Shown piece by piece: positions 18,116 through 33,073 of a DNA stretch of 64,000 nt. The translations under genes were made by a program, and so were the position numbers. The stretch is from Cliona cf. orientalis (taxonomy: Eukaryota > Porifera > Demospongiae > Clionaida > Clionaidae), in contig OZ005707.1 of the NCBI GenBank assembly GCA_963930775.1, forward strand, positions 372,001 to 436,000. Direction: 5' to 3'. The notes below the pieces were generated by a model. It had not been told where the DNA came from, made no database searches, and was given only the letters and a program-made list of their open reading frames with translations. Within the stretch, counting starts at the first letter, position 1, and each line of letters starts with the position of its first letter.

Positions 18116-20335
18116 TCAATACTTGTATACACAACTATTATTTGAATCACACACATATATAAAGCCTTCTCTGTCAATAGTGATATCTGAAGCGTATCGA
18201 AAGTTTTGTATTTGCCGAACCAATGTGTGACTAGAATTAAGAATAGCAAAGCGACTATAATTGTATGAACTATTACTGGTGTAATATTCTGCTATGAATG
18301 TATATCCCTCCTCATCGATCACAATGCCAGCTGGGTTGTTAACCTGACTGCTATACTGGCCGATGTATGTACCATCTGGACTGAAGATGGACACATAATT
18401 AGAACTATAGTTAGCAACATGGAGGTTGCCTGAGGGGTCAAAGGTCAGACCCCAAGGATTGTTAAGGTTACCAGTGATGTGGTAAGCAAAAGTCCCATCA
18501 GCTTCAAAGACAGATACACGATTGTTGCCGTACTCTGAGACATAGACTCTTCCATTGCGATCAAGACAGATACCACGGGGTGTGCTAAGCTGCCCATTTC
18601 CTGAACCACATGAGCCAAACTTGGATATAAATTTGCCCGACGTCGATATCTTCTGCACACGATGATTGGATTCTTCTATAATGTACAGCACGTCTCCCCG
18701 GATAGCAATACCAGTGGGAGAGTAGAATTGCCCATCTCCACTTCCATAAGATCCTGCAGTACCAATGGTACGTATGATTGTTCCTTGCTGGTTGAAGACA
18801 TAGACACATTGATAGCCACGGTTTGCCACATATACATCTCCATTGTCATCGACAGCAACACCCCATGGCTGATTTGATGTTCCAAATGTTCTCTGATAGC
18901 CCGACAAGCTAGCATACTCTCTGGGCTGACGTACATGCAAGGCACATGGACTACCCTTCACAGCTTGACCCTCAATAGTGATGCTAAGCTCATGCTCACC
19001 ACAGCTGTTAGGGATGATTGTGGCAATATAGGTACCATTCTTCTTATCCTCTACATTTCCCTTGACTGGGGGGTCACTAGACCCCATCAGACTAAGAGAG
19101 ACTTCCACCCTCTCCCCTCCATGAGGGTATGGCTTGCCTTGTATATCATGAGCTATGATTGTGATCTTTCTATCCTTATTCATGACAGCTCTAGGGATAT
19201 GAAGGTCAGTTTTCGCTTCACCTGGATAGCTCCCCCCAACAACCACACCAAACGAAGTAATCATCTCCGCCAGCTTGGATGTGTTAAACATACTTGGTAT
19301 CATATCACTCCTACAAGGCTCTAGATCGACCTCTTTATACTGTTTCACCAACTCCTGAAGCTTACTAGCCATAACTTTCTTTGCTGATAGCATTTCCGCT
19401 GGGGTGTACACCTGAGTGGCAGCTGTAATCATTTCACAGGTCTCGGCAATTTCATCGCGCAATATTTTAAACTCCTCTCCTTGCATCGTCAGCGCTGTTT
19501 GCTTCCCTAGGCTAATCTCAGCAGCCTTTGCCAATAGAGCCTTCTTTCTTTCTTGAAGTACTTCAAAGAGAGCCTTGAAAGCACTGTCAATGTCATCCTC
19601 GACTGACTTCTGCTTTGCCTGAATTCGCTGCGTGATTTTACCACCCTCAGCTATGGCGTCGTCAAGTTTTGCCTTAGCCCCGCTAGCTCCTTCGAGTGTG
19701 GAAAGAAGATCGGCTTTTTCCTTTTTGGCTACCTTCTCTACGCGGCTATACGTGTGCCCTGAATGCTCACAGATGACACAGTCACGGCAAATCAGCATGC
19801 TGCACGTTTCGCAAAAGAATTTGAGAATCTCATCTTCATGTAGCTGGCAACTCATGGGCTTGTGGGGAACATTAATAAGCGGTTTTGCTTCATTTTTTGA
19901 TTTTGATTTTTCACTACCCACTGGGATAAGCTCATGGCTGTAAGTCTTACGGCTGATCTTGTGATACTTTGAGCACACTTTACAGAGAAACTCGCAGCAG
20001 CTTACGCAAAATGATACAGCGGGTCCATTGGACTCATCGACGCACAACTCACAACTGTTCTCCTCCTCACTCTGTATCTTGCTAGTGTACTGAGCCACCT
20101 CAGCCTCGTAGCTTCGTCGCAAATCCTTTGGCAAGGCAGACACACCCCCTTCTGGAGGGAGAGAGGCGGTTTTCTGGCAGGTGGGGCACTCGAGGCTGGT
20201 CCCTGATCCCTGCTCCTCCAAGGTTTTCTTCAGACATTTGCTACAGAAGGAGTGCAGACACTGTAGTAGCCGCGGATCAATGTAAAGCTCAGAACAAATA
20301 CCACAAGTGGCAGAGGAGGGCGTGTTGGAAGACAT
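18116..20335 (-). CDS. TRIM-NHL protein B, tandem paralogue of A
   Basis: Intronless, 739 residues, with the same order RING, B-box, B-box, coiled coil, filamin, NHL as its neighbour. The RING (CGICSELY...CPTC), coiled coil, filamin and much of the NHL propeller are nearly identical to copy A. Residues about 75-235, covering both B-boxes and the linker, differ strongly (for example SYEAEVAQYTSK against DHEAVVAQYENK). Zinc ligands are retained, so the B-boxes should still fold. The start at MSSNTPSS is conserved with copy A; the open frame upstream is not. It is probably an E3 ligase with a changed substrate or partner. The lack of introns in both copies suggests an ancestral retroposed gene followed by tandem duplication. 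Confidence 0.93.
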   Translation of the reverse strand: MSSNTPSSATCGICSELYIDPRLLQCLHSFCSKCLKKTLEEQGSGTSLECPTCQKTASLPPEGGVSALPKDLRRSYEAEVAQYTSKIQSEEENSCELCVDESNGPAVSFCVSCCEFLCKVCSKYHKISRKTYSHELIPVGSEKSKSKNEAKPLINVPHKPMSCQLHEDEILKFFCETCSMLICRDCVICEHSGHTYSRVEKVAKKEKADLLSTLEGASGAKAKLDDAIAEGGKITQRIQAKQKSVEDDIDSAFKALFEVLQERKKALLAKAAEISLGKQTALTMQGEEFKILRDEIAETCEMITAATQVYTPAEMLSAKKVMASKLQELVKQYKEVDLEPCRSDMIPSMFNTSKLAEMITSFGVVVGGSYPGEAKTDLHIPRAVMNKDRKITIIAHDIQGKPYPHGGERVEVSLSLMGSSDPPVKGNVEDKKNGTYIATIIPNSCGEHELSITIEGQAVKGSPCALHVRQPREYASLSGYQRTFGTSNQPWGVAVDDNGDVYVANRGYQCVYVFNQQGTIIRTIGTAGSYGSGDGQFYSPTGIAIRGDVLYIIEESNHRVQKISTSGKFISKFGSCGSGNGQLSTPRGICLDRNGRVYVSEYGNNRVSVFEADGTFAYHITGNLNNPWGLTFDPSGNLHVANYSSNYVSIFSPDGTYIGQYSSQVNNPAGIVIDEEGYTFIAEYYTSNSSYNYSRFAILNSSHTLVRQIQNFRYASDITIDREGFIYVCDSNNSCVYKY

Positions 20336-20864
20336 TTTTTTTTTCAAGTTTTGGTAGCAACCTGTGTGGAAGTAAAGTTGATACAAGCTTATGCAAGTCT
20401 ACAGTATTTAGTATAGCTAAATATAGGCAGAGGGTACTAGAAATGCATGCGTTGTCAGAGGAGGGTGGGGGAGGAGCATGCAGTCATGCTGCGAATTCGA
20501 GTGAAACGGTCAAACTACCGGCGGAATGAATTTCTCCTGTAAAAGGACAGTAAGTTTTTACTCCACATTTTTTTGATACCTTACAAAGAAAAGGAGATGA
20601 TCTGCGGGAAACTCTGGGATGTGTTCTCGAAGCAGACACAAATGAGACAGCGCCGATCAATTATCTAGCTGGAAAGTCCCGCGAATCATGTGAATTCTTG
20701 CGGTGTATCTGCGCACGCATGCGCAAATTCTCGATCACGTGCCTCGTTCACATGCGCCATATGCGCGGACATTAACTTTAAAATGCACTTCTGACAAAAA
20801 ATATCACAATGTCATAAAAAAAAAATATAAGTTAACGTTGTATGCACTGTGTCTCAAAGATAAA
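20336..20864. promoter_or_regulatory. Upstream region of TRIM-NHL B, after guanine deaminase
   Basis: It includes a GCATGCGC palindrome near 20717-20724 and a TCACGTG E-box near 20734. The guanine deaminase 3' end abuts the right side. No gene was seen. Confidence 0.4.
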
Positions 20865-23800
20865 TTATTCCACTGAGATTTCTCGCCCAGCAACAAATCT
20901 CCTCAGTATGTTTCGATCGTCACCTACATGCATTGAAGTGAGCATGTGTCAAGATTCTGTTATCATGAGAGCACTGCTATAAGTTAACATAATATCGTAT
21001 GTATAATATTATAATTATTTACCAAGATAGAGGAACTTCATTAAGATATCCTGAAACAGAGAGCTCGAGATTGTAAGATAAACCAGACTTCAGCAACTCA
21101 TGTCAGACTATAATAATAGCTTTGCATACTTACATCAAAAGTGTCCTTCTGGAAGACATCAAAGACAGGGTGAGTTGAGTTAGGAGCCTGAACATCTACT
21201 AAAAGAGCATCAAACTCCTTGCCAACCTGAAAATGGCACAATATCATGTCCAATAATGCTAAAACAGAGGGTCTTAGACTAGTTCTGTGTTCGGTAACAC
21301 ACCTCAAAATTTCCAATTTTGTCATCCAAACAGAGCACTGAAGAAAAATCGGTCAATAAAAATTTGAAGATAATACACTGATAAGTTAATTTTTGTAAAC
21401 TTACCTCTGGCTCCGCCTAGAGTGGCCATGTAGAGCGCTTCGTGGTGGTCTAGTGTCTTGTAGTCGTCCGGTTTAGAGAACCCCAGCGCCTTAGAGGCAT
21501 CAATGGACGTCTGGATTGCACTGAACACTGAAGGAGAGTAGCCACCTGATACATCTGCAGAAAAAAAATGACAGTCAAGATCTGGAAGCGGCATACCAGT
21601 AAATTGAATAATTAATGAAGGTGCTCTCTTTTCAATTTTTTATGCTGGGTGGTGCAGCAGGCAAGTATTTTTTGTTCTTCTTTTTGCTTGGAGGCCTCAA
21701 ATTAACTTTTTAGCTACTGGTGATTGTGTGTACAAATTCAAATATTATATTCACCAGTTCCAAGCCCAATCTTCATTCCCATGTCAAGCATTCTCCTGCT
21801 ATCAAGTATACCACTGCGAATACTGAACACAAAAGAGGAAAGATAATTAACATTATACTCTAGTGTAGGCCTAATGACTACATACATACCAGAAGTTGGA
21901 GCTTGGGCAGTGAGCAATTCCTACTTTCCTCTCCTGAAACATCTTCAATTCATCCTCCTCCAGGTAAATGCAGTGAGCCATCACAGTCTGCAATGATTAG
22001 ATTGTAATATGATTCCGCTTAAAAAATTTAAGCAATTTGCCATCTTATGATGGGGCATCTACCACAGCAAAATCTACACATAATTGTACAAAATAATATT
22101 ATAATACAAGATACCTTATTAGTGAGTAGGCCAGCCCTCTCAAAGATGGCAGCACAGTGCTTGTGGTCTGGGAACAGCTCGAGGGTGAACTTGACCTCTG
22201 GCTTCTGTTCACAGATGTGGCTCTGGACGTGCACGTCCATCTCTCTGGCCAAGGCCCCCAGACCTTCCAGCAACGCTTGGGAACAGGTGGGGGCAAATCG
22301 AGGGGTAATGATGGGATTAACGAGGGGGTTCTGCCAAAAAGGAGGGGGAATCAAAATTGTGCAGAAATTAAAACTATATACTGCTTACATCCATTCCTCG
22401 CACAAATTCGATAAAGCTACAGAGGGGAGAGAGAAGAGTTTAAAGGTCAAAATGAACAACATGTGACCATTGTATCTCGTATACTATGAACATAAGTGGT
22501 ACAATGAGTTTGAATTGAGCAGCTAAGCACTCCTTATCTTGAATAATAATTTAATCATCCTCGATTGACAAACACGTGGTTCTACACACACTCACTCACG
22601 CACCTCCTAGTGTCCTGCAGTGACTGTTGTGTGTCTTCTCTGTAGAAGTCTGGAGACTGCTGGTCCATGTTCACCTTACCCACAAACGCCCTCTGGCCAT
22701 ATCCAGCTGCAATATGCAAAAATGGGCTATACTGTAATTGTAATCCCCCCCCCCCCCCCCAATAATTATTTCAAGGAAACCTTTATTAAAATTTTTATGT
22801 ACTTGGGGGTGTTGGACTAGCTTGCATTATTCATGCATAAAAATGTGCCTATTCAGGGTAACGTATTGGTGAACTTATTCATGCCAATGAAACTCGACAA
22901 TCACTACTTCATACTAGGGCGTACAACTCATCGTACGTTTTAGTCACCAGATACTTAACAAAGGGGTCACCCCTCCTCCCCCCTCTAATCCACATCACTT
23001 ACCAACTACCCTGCAGAGCTCCTTGGAGGCCTCCAGGTGGATGGTGGCAAAATAGCAGGCTGTGGTCGTACCATGTTCAAGTGTGCGCCGCTGCAAAATG
23101 AGATGAGATAAAAATAAAAAAAATCATAAAACTGAACTGTTTCGGCCAGCAAAATAATCATAAAGGAACTATCTATCATTATGTAGAACCAGCACCCCTT
23201 CATTGAATATTAATTTTATTGCCCCTATGATAGTACAACTATCATGCTCTATAATAATACAACTATTGTACAACTATAATACAACTATTGTGCTCCAGCT
23301 ACTATTAATGTCACATACCACAACTTTAGGGTACACATCTTTGGCTACTTGTATGTCGCTGAAGCTAGCCTCTGTGGGGAACGTGTAAGTGTGGAGCCAA
23401 TCCAGTAGCTGTCTGTCGTAACCGACTCCAGAGTTGACGTACTGAGGGGCATGGATGTGAGTGTCCACCAGACCAGGCACAAGGAACTGACTATATATAT
23501 GCAGTCAAAAAAGATAAATAATATTATAACTCACGGAATTTGAGCAAACTTATTGTAACTAGCATAAATCTTTTCACTTCACTCATTAGCTGCAATATTA
23601 TATCGCTGGCAAGAGCAATGTAGGCTTTCCATTCAGTACTGAATTCCCTTGAGCTACTACTATTACAGTATAGGTTTCTTTGCAGCTTTATACTCGTATA
23701 TTATATTGCACTCGGCTTCGTAATAACTAGCTACATGATAGGGTGGTCACATTACAATGCTTGCCTCAGCTAGCTAGCTATATTATTATAGCCTACGGCA

Positions 23801-24188
23801 TATTATATTATTAGCAAAACAGCAAATTATGAAGTAGTCGTCTAAAAAAACTTGGTAATTATTAATTTGGATCTCAAGAATTTCAAACACCAGCTACAAG
23901 TGTTGTGTTCTTACCTTGGAGTGAGATTTTCAACTGAGCCAACCTCGAAACCAAACCGCTGAGCTAGCTCGTTCAAGTGGGTAGCTCTCTCAACGAACAA
24001 AATCTAGAGTGATTAAAAATTAATTGAGGGTAATTCTAATTATGACAACACTAATTACAACCTGTTACATAATCATTAAGTAATACCTTTCCATGCTCCT
24101 TTTCTTCAAATCCAATGAGATGATCATCCAAAATTTCAACTTTTTCTGGCACTTTACAGTGAACCAATCGACCTCGAAAAACTCTCAT
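20865..24188 (-). CDS. GDA: Guanine deaminase
   Basis: Fourteen exons in minus-strand order: 24087-24188, 23915-24003, 23319-23490, 23003-23090, 22604-22706, 22389-22416, 22115-22330, 21890-21987, 21755-21822, 21405-21554, 21303-21337, 21134-21226, 21023-21050 and 20865-20923. They give 442 residues (human about 454). Amidohydrolase zinc motifs are visible: PGLVDTHIHAPQY, HVQSHICEQ, TVMAHCIYL and GLGTDVSGGYSPS. The family tract EHGTTTACYFATIH is also present. The enzyme hydrolyses guanine to xanthine and ammonia in the cytosol, a step in purine salvage and breakdown. Two exons are only 28 nt long. The start MRVFRGRLVHCK fits the family N-terminus. It is head-to-head with TMBIM6, 365 bp apart. 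Confidence 0.95.
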
Positions 24189-24553
24189 CCCTCTCTCTCA
24201 GTATATATTAGCTACTCCCCCTCTCTCTGTTAATTTCTATCTTAACAGAGTGTAAATGAGCACTCATGGGGACGACAGCTGGTTTTCTTAGCACTAGCAC
24301 ATCCGGTATCCCATAGCGCTATAGCCTAGCTAGCCGAAAGCGCTAGCGGTAAGCGGCAATAGTGAGTGGGTGTGGTTGGTTTTGAATTAAGGATTACGTA
24401 ATCCACGACACGTCAGTTTTGCTGACTCGACAGAAAACAACGAAAGGTCAAAGGCGGCGTCTCGAGAAGCTACAATTCATTTCTTGGCGTCGTTTTCGAG
24501 AACTAGAATACCGCCTCACCTGAACGTTGACATCAACTATTCAATCAGTCATC
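24189..24553. promoter_or_regulatory. Bidirectional promoter candidate, GDA / TMBIM6
   Basis: A 365-bp spacer between two divergent start codons. It contains a 14-bp perfect palindrome GGATTACGTAATCC (24391-24404). No TATA box was obvious. Confidence 0.5.
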
Positions 24554-27088
<2,535 letters not shown>

Positions 27089-27323
27089 AGCTTGTGTTGA
27101 ACTCATACAATTATTACATACCTGACTTGACATGTTTGCAACATTTTTTTGCACAATGTCATACTATAGCGTACAACCCCATCAAGATTATTGTGTGATT
27201 TTACCAATTATTTTTGAGTGTATAGAGGCTATTTCACATGCCACATAACATTGTAGTTATCGCTGATTCTACATGACATTGTCATAATGTTGTGGTTTTG
27301 TTGCAACGTTGGGCGTGGTTTCT

Positions 27324-29693
27324 ATGCATGGCGATCGACGACCTTTACCATACTACCACATGGATCCTGACAGAACCAAGAGGCTTCAGGCCATTCTACA
27401 GTGGTCCCTCCGCCAGCAAGAAGAGGAGGGGGAACGGATTCAGGGCCCTCGGGGTGCACAGATCGACCCTGAGGTAATGACTAATGATTACTCATAATTG
27501 ATTTTATTCTCTCCTTCTCCCTCCGATCATGTCAGAATTTCTTCCGGGACGCTCTAATTCTTATTCTCCTTCAAGCCTTTAAATTTTCAAATTGGAATAC
27601 AATAATTTATGATATTATTCTAGTGATACACAGTAATTTAATATCATCAAGTTTGTGATGTGAGCACGTCGTTACTTTTTAGCGCCAGAGATGGTTGAAA
27701 GAAGCGCTTGAGGTGTTCTCAGCTCAGCCTAGTGAAACAGACTTACTGAAGGCTGCTCTGACCATACTAAAGGTATCACTATAAATCCATAATATTATGT
27801 ATTCTTTTAGCATCCTTCATTATGGGATTTGTTAGACCCATTCTTTGTCCTCTGCTGGTGATTCGACACTCAGTGATTCTCAGCTGAAAAATTTGGAAGA
27901 GGCCTTTGAACAAGTGAAATACTATGTGGAGGATATGGACCATGCTAATGGTACATTATTATAATAGGCTCACCCCCAGGCAGGCCTATTTCCAGTTTTA
28001 ATCAGCATTGCACACTAATTGGTGGGAGTAGCCGATGCACCATTAAAATTTAATTTTGTTACGTGTGATAAACATTGAAAAAGCTGGTAATTAAAGATAG
28101 CTACCATCTGATTATTGATCAAGAATGTAAATATGTTGTATGAAGTCCAGCAATAGTATCAGTATGCTTTGTTTTTATAGACTTGATTCCTTTCAATGGA
28201 ACTGAAACTATCATACATTTCTTAAGCAGTGAGAATGTGTAAGCAACACCAATCCGAATGTTTTTATGTGAGATGCCGTATAGCGGGAAACTTTCGAGGG
28301 AGAAAACTTTCACGAATTTCGCGATTTTTTAGCCATCTGCGAAAGTTTTCTCCATGAAATTCTAGGCATGCCACACCCATTATGCGACCAATTTTAACAT
28401 TTCGTGAAAGTTTTCTCCGTGAAATGCTCCTTTCCTACCGATCCGCGAAAGTTTTCTCCCTCGAAAATTTCCCACTATACGGTACCGTAAGCTTCTGTTT
28501 AATAAGCACCGTTGGGAGGATATGTTTTTATTAATATTGACCAAATTTAAACTGAAAGAAACCCTTGTTATTAGCTAGGGTATAGTACTAACCTTCAATA
28601 TTTGCAGGATTTTCACTAAGTTGGCATGTGAGCTAATCGCAGTGGCGTCTCAAAACAACCCTCCCTGCCAGAAGGCCTTTCTTCCAGCTCTAGCTAAACT
28701 GTTGGAGCTTGTCAGGGATGTTAAGTCAACTGAAGATGTCAGAATCCAAGCTGTCCGTGCCATATCTAGTAGGTGTTTCTTAACCATCAATGGTACTGCA
28801 CCCATTACCAAAATTTAATACTTAACAAACTACCTTATATGCATTAATTAATTTTGTGTTCCACAATACAATAATTATTAATATTATTGGATTTCCAAGA
28901 ATCTCTCATAGTATTATTTGCAATAGTAATAATTATACTAATTTTTCTTGCTAATGGAAGTGTTAGCTACTGCAACTTGGATACTCAATACAGCTGATGG
29001 TGTACATGCATTCTTATGCAATTTTCTCTCCTTCATAATAATATTATTATTCTAGGTTTGAGTCGTGGCTATGAGCCGGGCCTCCGTGAGCTCCTTGTGA
29101 AGGGAGGGTTCTCGACCATCACTGATTTCTGTCTCCAGTTCGGGATAAGAAAAGTCACGATTAAAGCTTTGTTTATGATATCGAGTTTCTACACGTCTGA
29201 GACAGACCTGGAACTACAAGGTATATACCACATAATATTATTATTTAAAATAATTTTATTATACATGAAATTAAAATATCTACAAAGCAGACTATTATTA
29301 TAACTAGCTTTAATAATTATTATGACATTGTGTTATAAAATTAATACTATAGGCCTCCTAAACGCCAAAATTGGTGTTCTTCTGCCGTCCTTGACCAGCC
29401 TCCTCAGAGATTGTGACGATAGTGAAATATTGGAACATGTACTATCACTGTTGAGCACATTATTGAACAACAGGTTGGCTGAAGTAAAGAAAGAGCACGA
29501 TGCTTTTATCAAACTTCGGGATGCATTGGTGGCGAAGCAGTCTAGCTTAATATCCTTGGATTTTAAGGTAATCGATTTTTTAAACTTATCATCAATATTC
29601 ATATCGATTGCTATTGTATGATTTATAATAATTATGTCACTGTAGGATGAACTAGAGAAGATTAAAGAGCTCATGTATTCAGAGACTGTATGA
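27324..29693 (+). CDS. HSPBP1: Hsp70-binding protein 1 (HSPBP1/Fes1 family)
   Basis: Exons 27324-27473, 27683-27772, 27836-27950, 28181-28238, 28608-28768, 29056-29220, 29353-29567 and 29646-29693 give 333 residues. The N-terminus resembles Fes1 (TKRLQAILQWSL, RQRWLKEAL). Armadillo-like repeats follow (KYYVEDMDHAND, ELIAVASQNNP, RIQAVRAIS, LPSLTSLLRDCDD) and the end is charged. It is a nucleotide exchange factor for cytosolic Hsp70. The 58-nt exon 28181-28238 is easily missed: without it the frame breaks, and with it the repeat reads D-LIPFNGTETIIHFLSSEN. The ATG at 27360 is an alternative start. The ER homologue SIL1 is less likely because no signal peptide or ER-retention end is seen. Confidence 0.9.
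28276..28492. mobile_element. MITE, 217 bp, in HSPBP1 intron
   Basis: Inverted ends starting CCGTATAGCGGGAAA and ending CCCACTATACGG. Internal GAAAGTTTTCTCC motifs are repeated four times in alternating orientation. The TA duplication is clear only on the right side. Confidence 0.78.
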
Positions 29694-30091
29694 AGAATTA
29701 GATGAATAAAGTAATCGGTTTACGGCGCGCGCCGCGACATGTACGTATGTATAATATCACTATACCTATTGTGGTGTGAAAAACAAATTAATAATAAATT
29801 TTATGTACGCGCGCGCACGCGTAGTCTCGCGCGTCACACCCCTTAATCCGAGTGAATTGAAAGAGGGCCTAGGGTGGTCCGATACGCGCACGCGGTGACC
29901 GTGTTCTGGCGCGACAGGATTTGGTCGCGTCCAATCAGATGCGAGATTTGAATTTATTGCACGTATAATATATATATATCCGACCGCCCACGTATTCGTC
30001 TTCAATTATATTAGCGTGTGCAGCTGCTAGTATATCTCATTTGCTCACAAATTTAATATTGACTGAAGATTTGTTAATTTTGTGATTAATC
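29694..30091. promoter_or_regulatory. Upstream region of dispanin 1
   Basis: G/C-rich alternating CG blocks (29726-29900) are followed by a TATAATATATATATA stretch at 29964-29979, about 115 bp before the start codon. The TATA role is an inference from position. Confidence 0.4.
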
Positions 30092-31467
30092 ATGGCAGCT
30101 CAGCCACCGCCATATCCCACAGATCCATCGGCCGCCTACCCCCCTCAGACGGACGCTAAACCTGTTGACGCCTACGGTCAACCCGTCGCTGCAGGCGGCT
30201 ATCAGCCTCCTGGCGTTGTTGGTGCCTACGGTCAGCCTGCCCAGCAACAGTCCGCAACTACCGTAAGCTCATGCATATAATATAAAGCTCATGTCATATG
30301 GTTCTAAAACTGAGCAGAAGCTGTTTGGCTCCGAGTCTTCAATGCTGAAATGAAACTTGCATATTATTATAATTTTTTTTTGCAGGTGGTCGTTGCTCAA
30401 CAGCCAGCCGTCGTGACTCAAGTGAACCCTGGGACCAAGCCAAACAACTACCTGGTTCTCTCCATCGTCAACTTGCTCTTCTGCTTCTTCATTCTTGGAC
30501 TCATTGCCCTCATATTCAGTCTACAGGTATTATAGTAGCATAATTATTTAGTGATAATGTGTGACCTGCTATGAGTATGTAACAAGACCCGGTCCAATGT
30601 TTATCATGATAAACTAAAAGTTTAGAAAACTAAATATTGTTATGAGTAATAATTACTATAATAATTTAGTTTCGTAGAAAGCAAGTTGGACGTTATCATG
30701 ATAAACATTGTTCTTGTTATGAATGGTCCCTTTTCTCATAATTATTATCAATATTCCTGGTAACTGAATAATATTAATTTATTATATTATTTGCATGCAT
30801 GCCAGATTATGGGATTCCGAAGTGTTTCATGAATTTACTATCATATTTTTGCATTGTGTGTTAGCAGGAATCTACAAGTCCTGCATGCATGACGTTAGCA
30901 GTACACCTTGAAAAAAAATATCATGAGGTATAGTATAGGTGGATGTGATTCATAATATAGTGACACTGATACTGAACCATGTGACACTGCAGGAGTATGA
31001 TTTCAGCCTTTTGATTGTCAATAGATAGTTCTGGTTCACCAGCCTTATGCATCTGAGAAAGGAAATGCCAATTCAAACAATAGCTAGCTATTCTGTGAAC
31101 AATAACTGCAATGGTATAATTTTGTTAATTTGAGAGCAACAATGACAATGTGATATTAGAAACTAGTTATTATTATAATTAAACAGAACATGCACTTCAG
31201 TCTGTTATCATTTAATTGCTCGTGTATTTCACTGATCCAGGAGTTGTTTATCTGATCTCTGCAATAACTAAGTCTTGTGATTAATATCTTTTCAAGGTTG
31301 ATTCAGCCTGGTCATCTGGGCGCTATGACGAAGCTCAGAAAAATTCCAACATTGCCAAGGTGCTCAACTTCATTGGAATTGGAGTTGGTATTGCAAGCTG
31401 GGTTGTTGTAGGCATCATTATCATTGTACGCATTGCTTTGTCGGCTGCCTTTGTTGCAAGTAGTTAA
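30092..31467 (+). CDS. CD225/dispanin family protein, copy 1
   Basis: Exons 30092-30262, 30386-30526 and 31297-31467, all joined at phase 0, give 160 residues. The N-terminal third is Pro/Gln/Tyr-rich and cytosolic-looking (MAAQPPPYPTDPSAAYPP). The CD225 domain follows: KPNNYLVLSIVNLLFCFFIL as first membrane segment, conserved loop VDSAWSSGRYDEAQKNS and a second membrane helix (VGIASWVVVGIIIIV). The family includes vertebrate IFITM and PRRT proteins, which sit in endosomal or plasma membranes and change membrane stiffness and fusion. A Cys at the first helix is where relatives are palmitoylated. It is first of five tandem copies on this strand. Function here is unknown. Confidence 0.92.
30561..30739. 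mobile_element. GTGACC-family MITE copy 2 (truncated right end)
   Basis: It shares GTGACCTGCT, GTTTATCATGATAA, AAACTAAATATTGT, GCAAGTTGGACGTTATCATG and GGTCCCTTTTCTCA in the same order as 26736-26981, but lacks the terminal complement of GTGACCTGCTG. It lies in intron 2 of dispanin 1. Confidence 0.8.
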
Positions 31468-32610
31468 ACTCTAAATGCAATGTCATGATCGTAGCTATAA
31501 CACTGTAGATGAAGTTGTCTAATAGTATGTGTTGAACACAATAATCTAGTGTCATTTATAATTATTCTAGTAGTTATTATGTTTTAAAAGTGTGTTGTGT
31601 TATTATAGGTAATGATCTATTATAGTTAAATTAAACTCTTAATTTGCTGTATATAGTTGTCACAATAATTATATTATTTTTTGTCCAGTCATTCTGGTGT
31701 CATACAGACTGTCACGGCCCCACCCCAACCTACACTAAAAACATGGGATGCATGGCCTGGGGATGAGGCTACGGTGCCGGTGGACAACAATTGAATGACA
31801 TTATTGCATTCATAATGTCGTGATAAGATTATCATCACAGTCACCATTATGAATGAAATAATGAAATTCAATAATTGTTATTTTGGGAATTTAGCCAAGC
31901 ATCCTGATAGCTATATATGTGTACCATTCAGGTCGACGTCCGATAATGCTATGCACTATAGCCAGATGTATATATTGCGCAAGAACTGGTATCACATGCA
32001 TGTGCGTCAGGCATGGCATGGCATGGGGGCACGTGCACGTCACGCTATATAATAATTATATAATATTAATACATGTATGCTGGTAAAGTTGGTAAAATTG
32101 ATAAAATTAGTAATATTGGTGCCGTAGGCGACGGCAGCGACAAGGGTAATGCTGGTAAAGTTGATAAAATTGGTAAATTAGTAATATTGGTGCCATAGGT
32201 TGCCAAATTGGTAAAATTAGTAAATATTGGTGAGAGTGCAGGGGTATTGATACACTTTTTTTTCCCAGTAGCTATTAATTGCCTACAATAATTAGTGCCA
32301 TTACGCACTAAAGGAGTGTAGCTAACTAGCTAGCTACCGTATACCCAAGACAAGATAAAGCCCGAGTGTACTACCCCCACACCGTCTATTGCTCTCCCGA
32401 TTTTTTTTAGTATAAAGAAAGCCTGAGTGTAGCTGCCTGTACTCTTCTCTGCCTGCGTTTTAGGGGGCTGGGTCACGAGACTAGAAAGAGTGTACCCCTA
32501 CACTGTAGTCTCTCTTTCTCCCTTTTTGCGTGTCTCTAGGAGGGGCTGGGCACGAGACTGCTCCTGGGGGCCGGGGATGGATCGATCCCGGCCCAGTAAC
32601 GTAATACGTA
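31468..32610. other. Dispanin 1 3' region with decayed repeats
   Basis: 3' UTR, then half-hairpin fragments of the AGTCTCGTGCCC family (about 31705-31775, 32462-32485, 32538-32561). An approximate tandem repeat of TGGTAAAATTGATAAAATTA units lies at 32079-32243. No coding gene was seen. Confidence 0.5.
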
Positions 32611-33073
32611 CGGTGGCCCACAAGTGCAATGACTTCGATTCAAAACTCCGCCCTTCAAACTCGATTCGTTTCGACTTCAGACTTCCAAACTCGATTCGAT
32701 TTGACTTCAGACTTCCAAACTCGATTCGTGGCGTTGACCTTCGTGATCGATTCGCAAGCCCTGTAATTCAGACTTCTAAAGTCGATTTGCATCTCTGACT
32801 TCACATCTTGACATTCACATTCTATTCGTGGAGTTTAGGCCTTCAAACTCGATTGCCAAACCTCAGACTTTCAAACTCAATTTGGCCCTACCATAGGACC
32901 TACGCGAGATACTATTACTATTGCGCATGCGTATTTTGTAGCTACTTACTCAACAGTGACGGTCTGCTGGGAGTAGCTAGCTACTAGGAGCCAGGAAGCC
33001 TGAAAAATCAGTAATGGCTGGCTTCAAGATACTGCAGCTCGGTAGCTACCACTCAGAATCAGTATTCATTTAT

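Noticed and set aside
27951-28607. Apparent one-base frameshift between HSPBP1 exons ending 27950 and starting 28608
   Set aside because: A 58-nt exon at 28181-28238 with proper splice sites restores the frame and supplies the missing armadillo segment.
27324-29693. SIL1 (ER exchange factor) identity
   Set aside because: No signal peptide, and the Fes1/HspBP1-type N-terminal helix and QNNP motif are present.
32079-32243. CRISPR-like array from spaced repeats
   Set aside because: Degenerate AT-rich tandem repeat in a eukaryotic spacer; no constant repeat with unique spacers.
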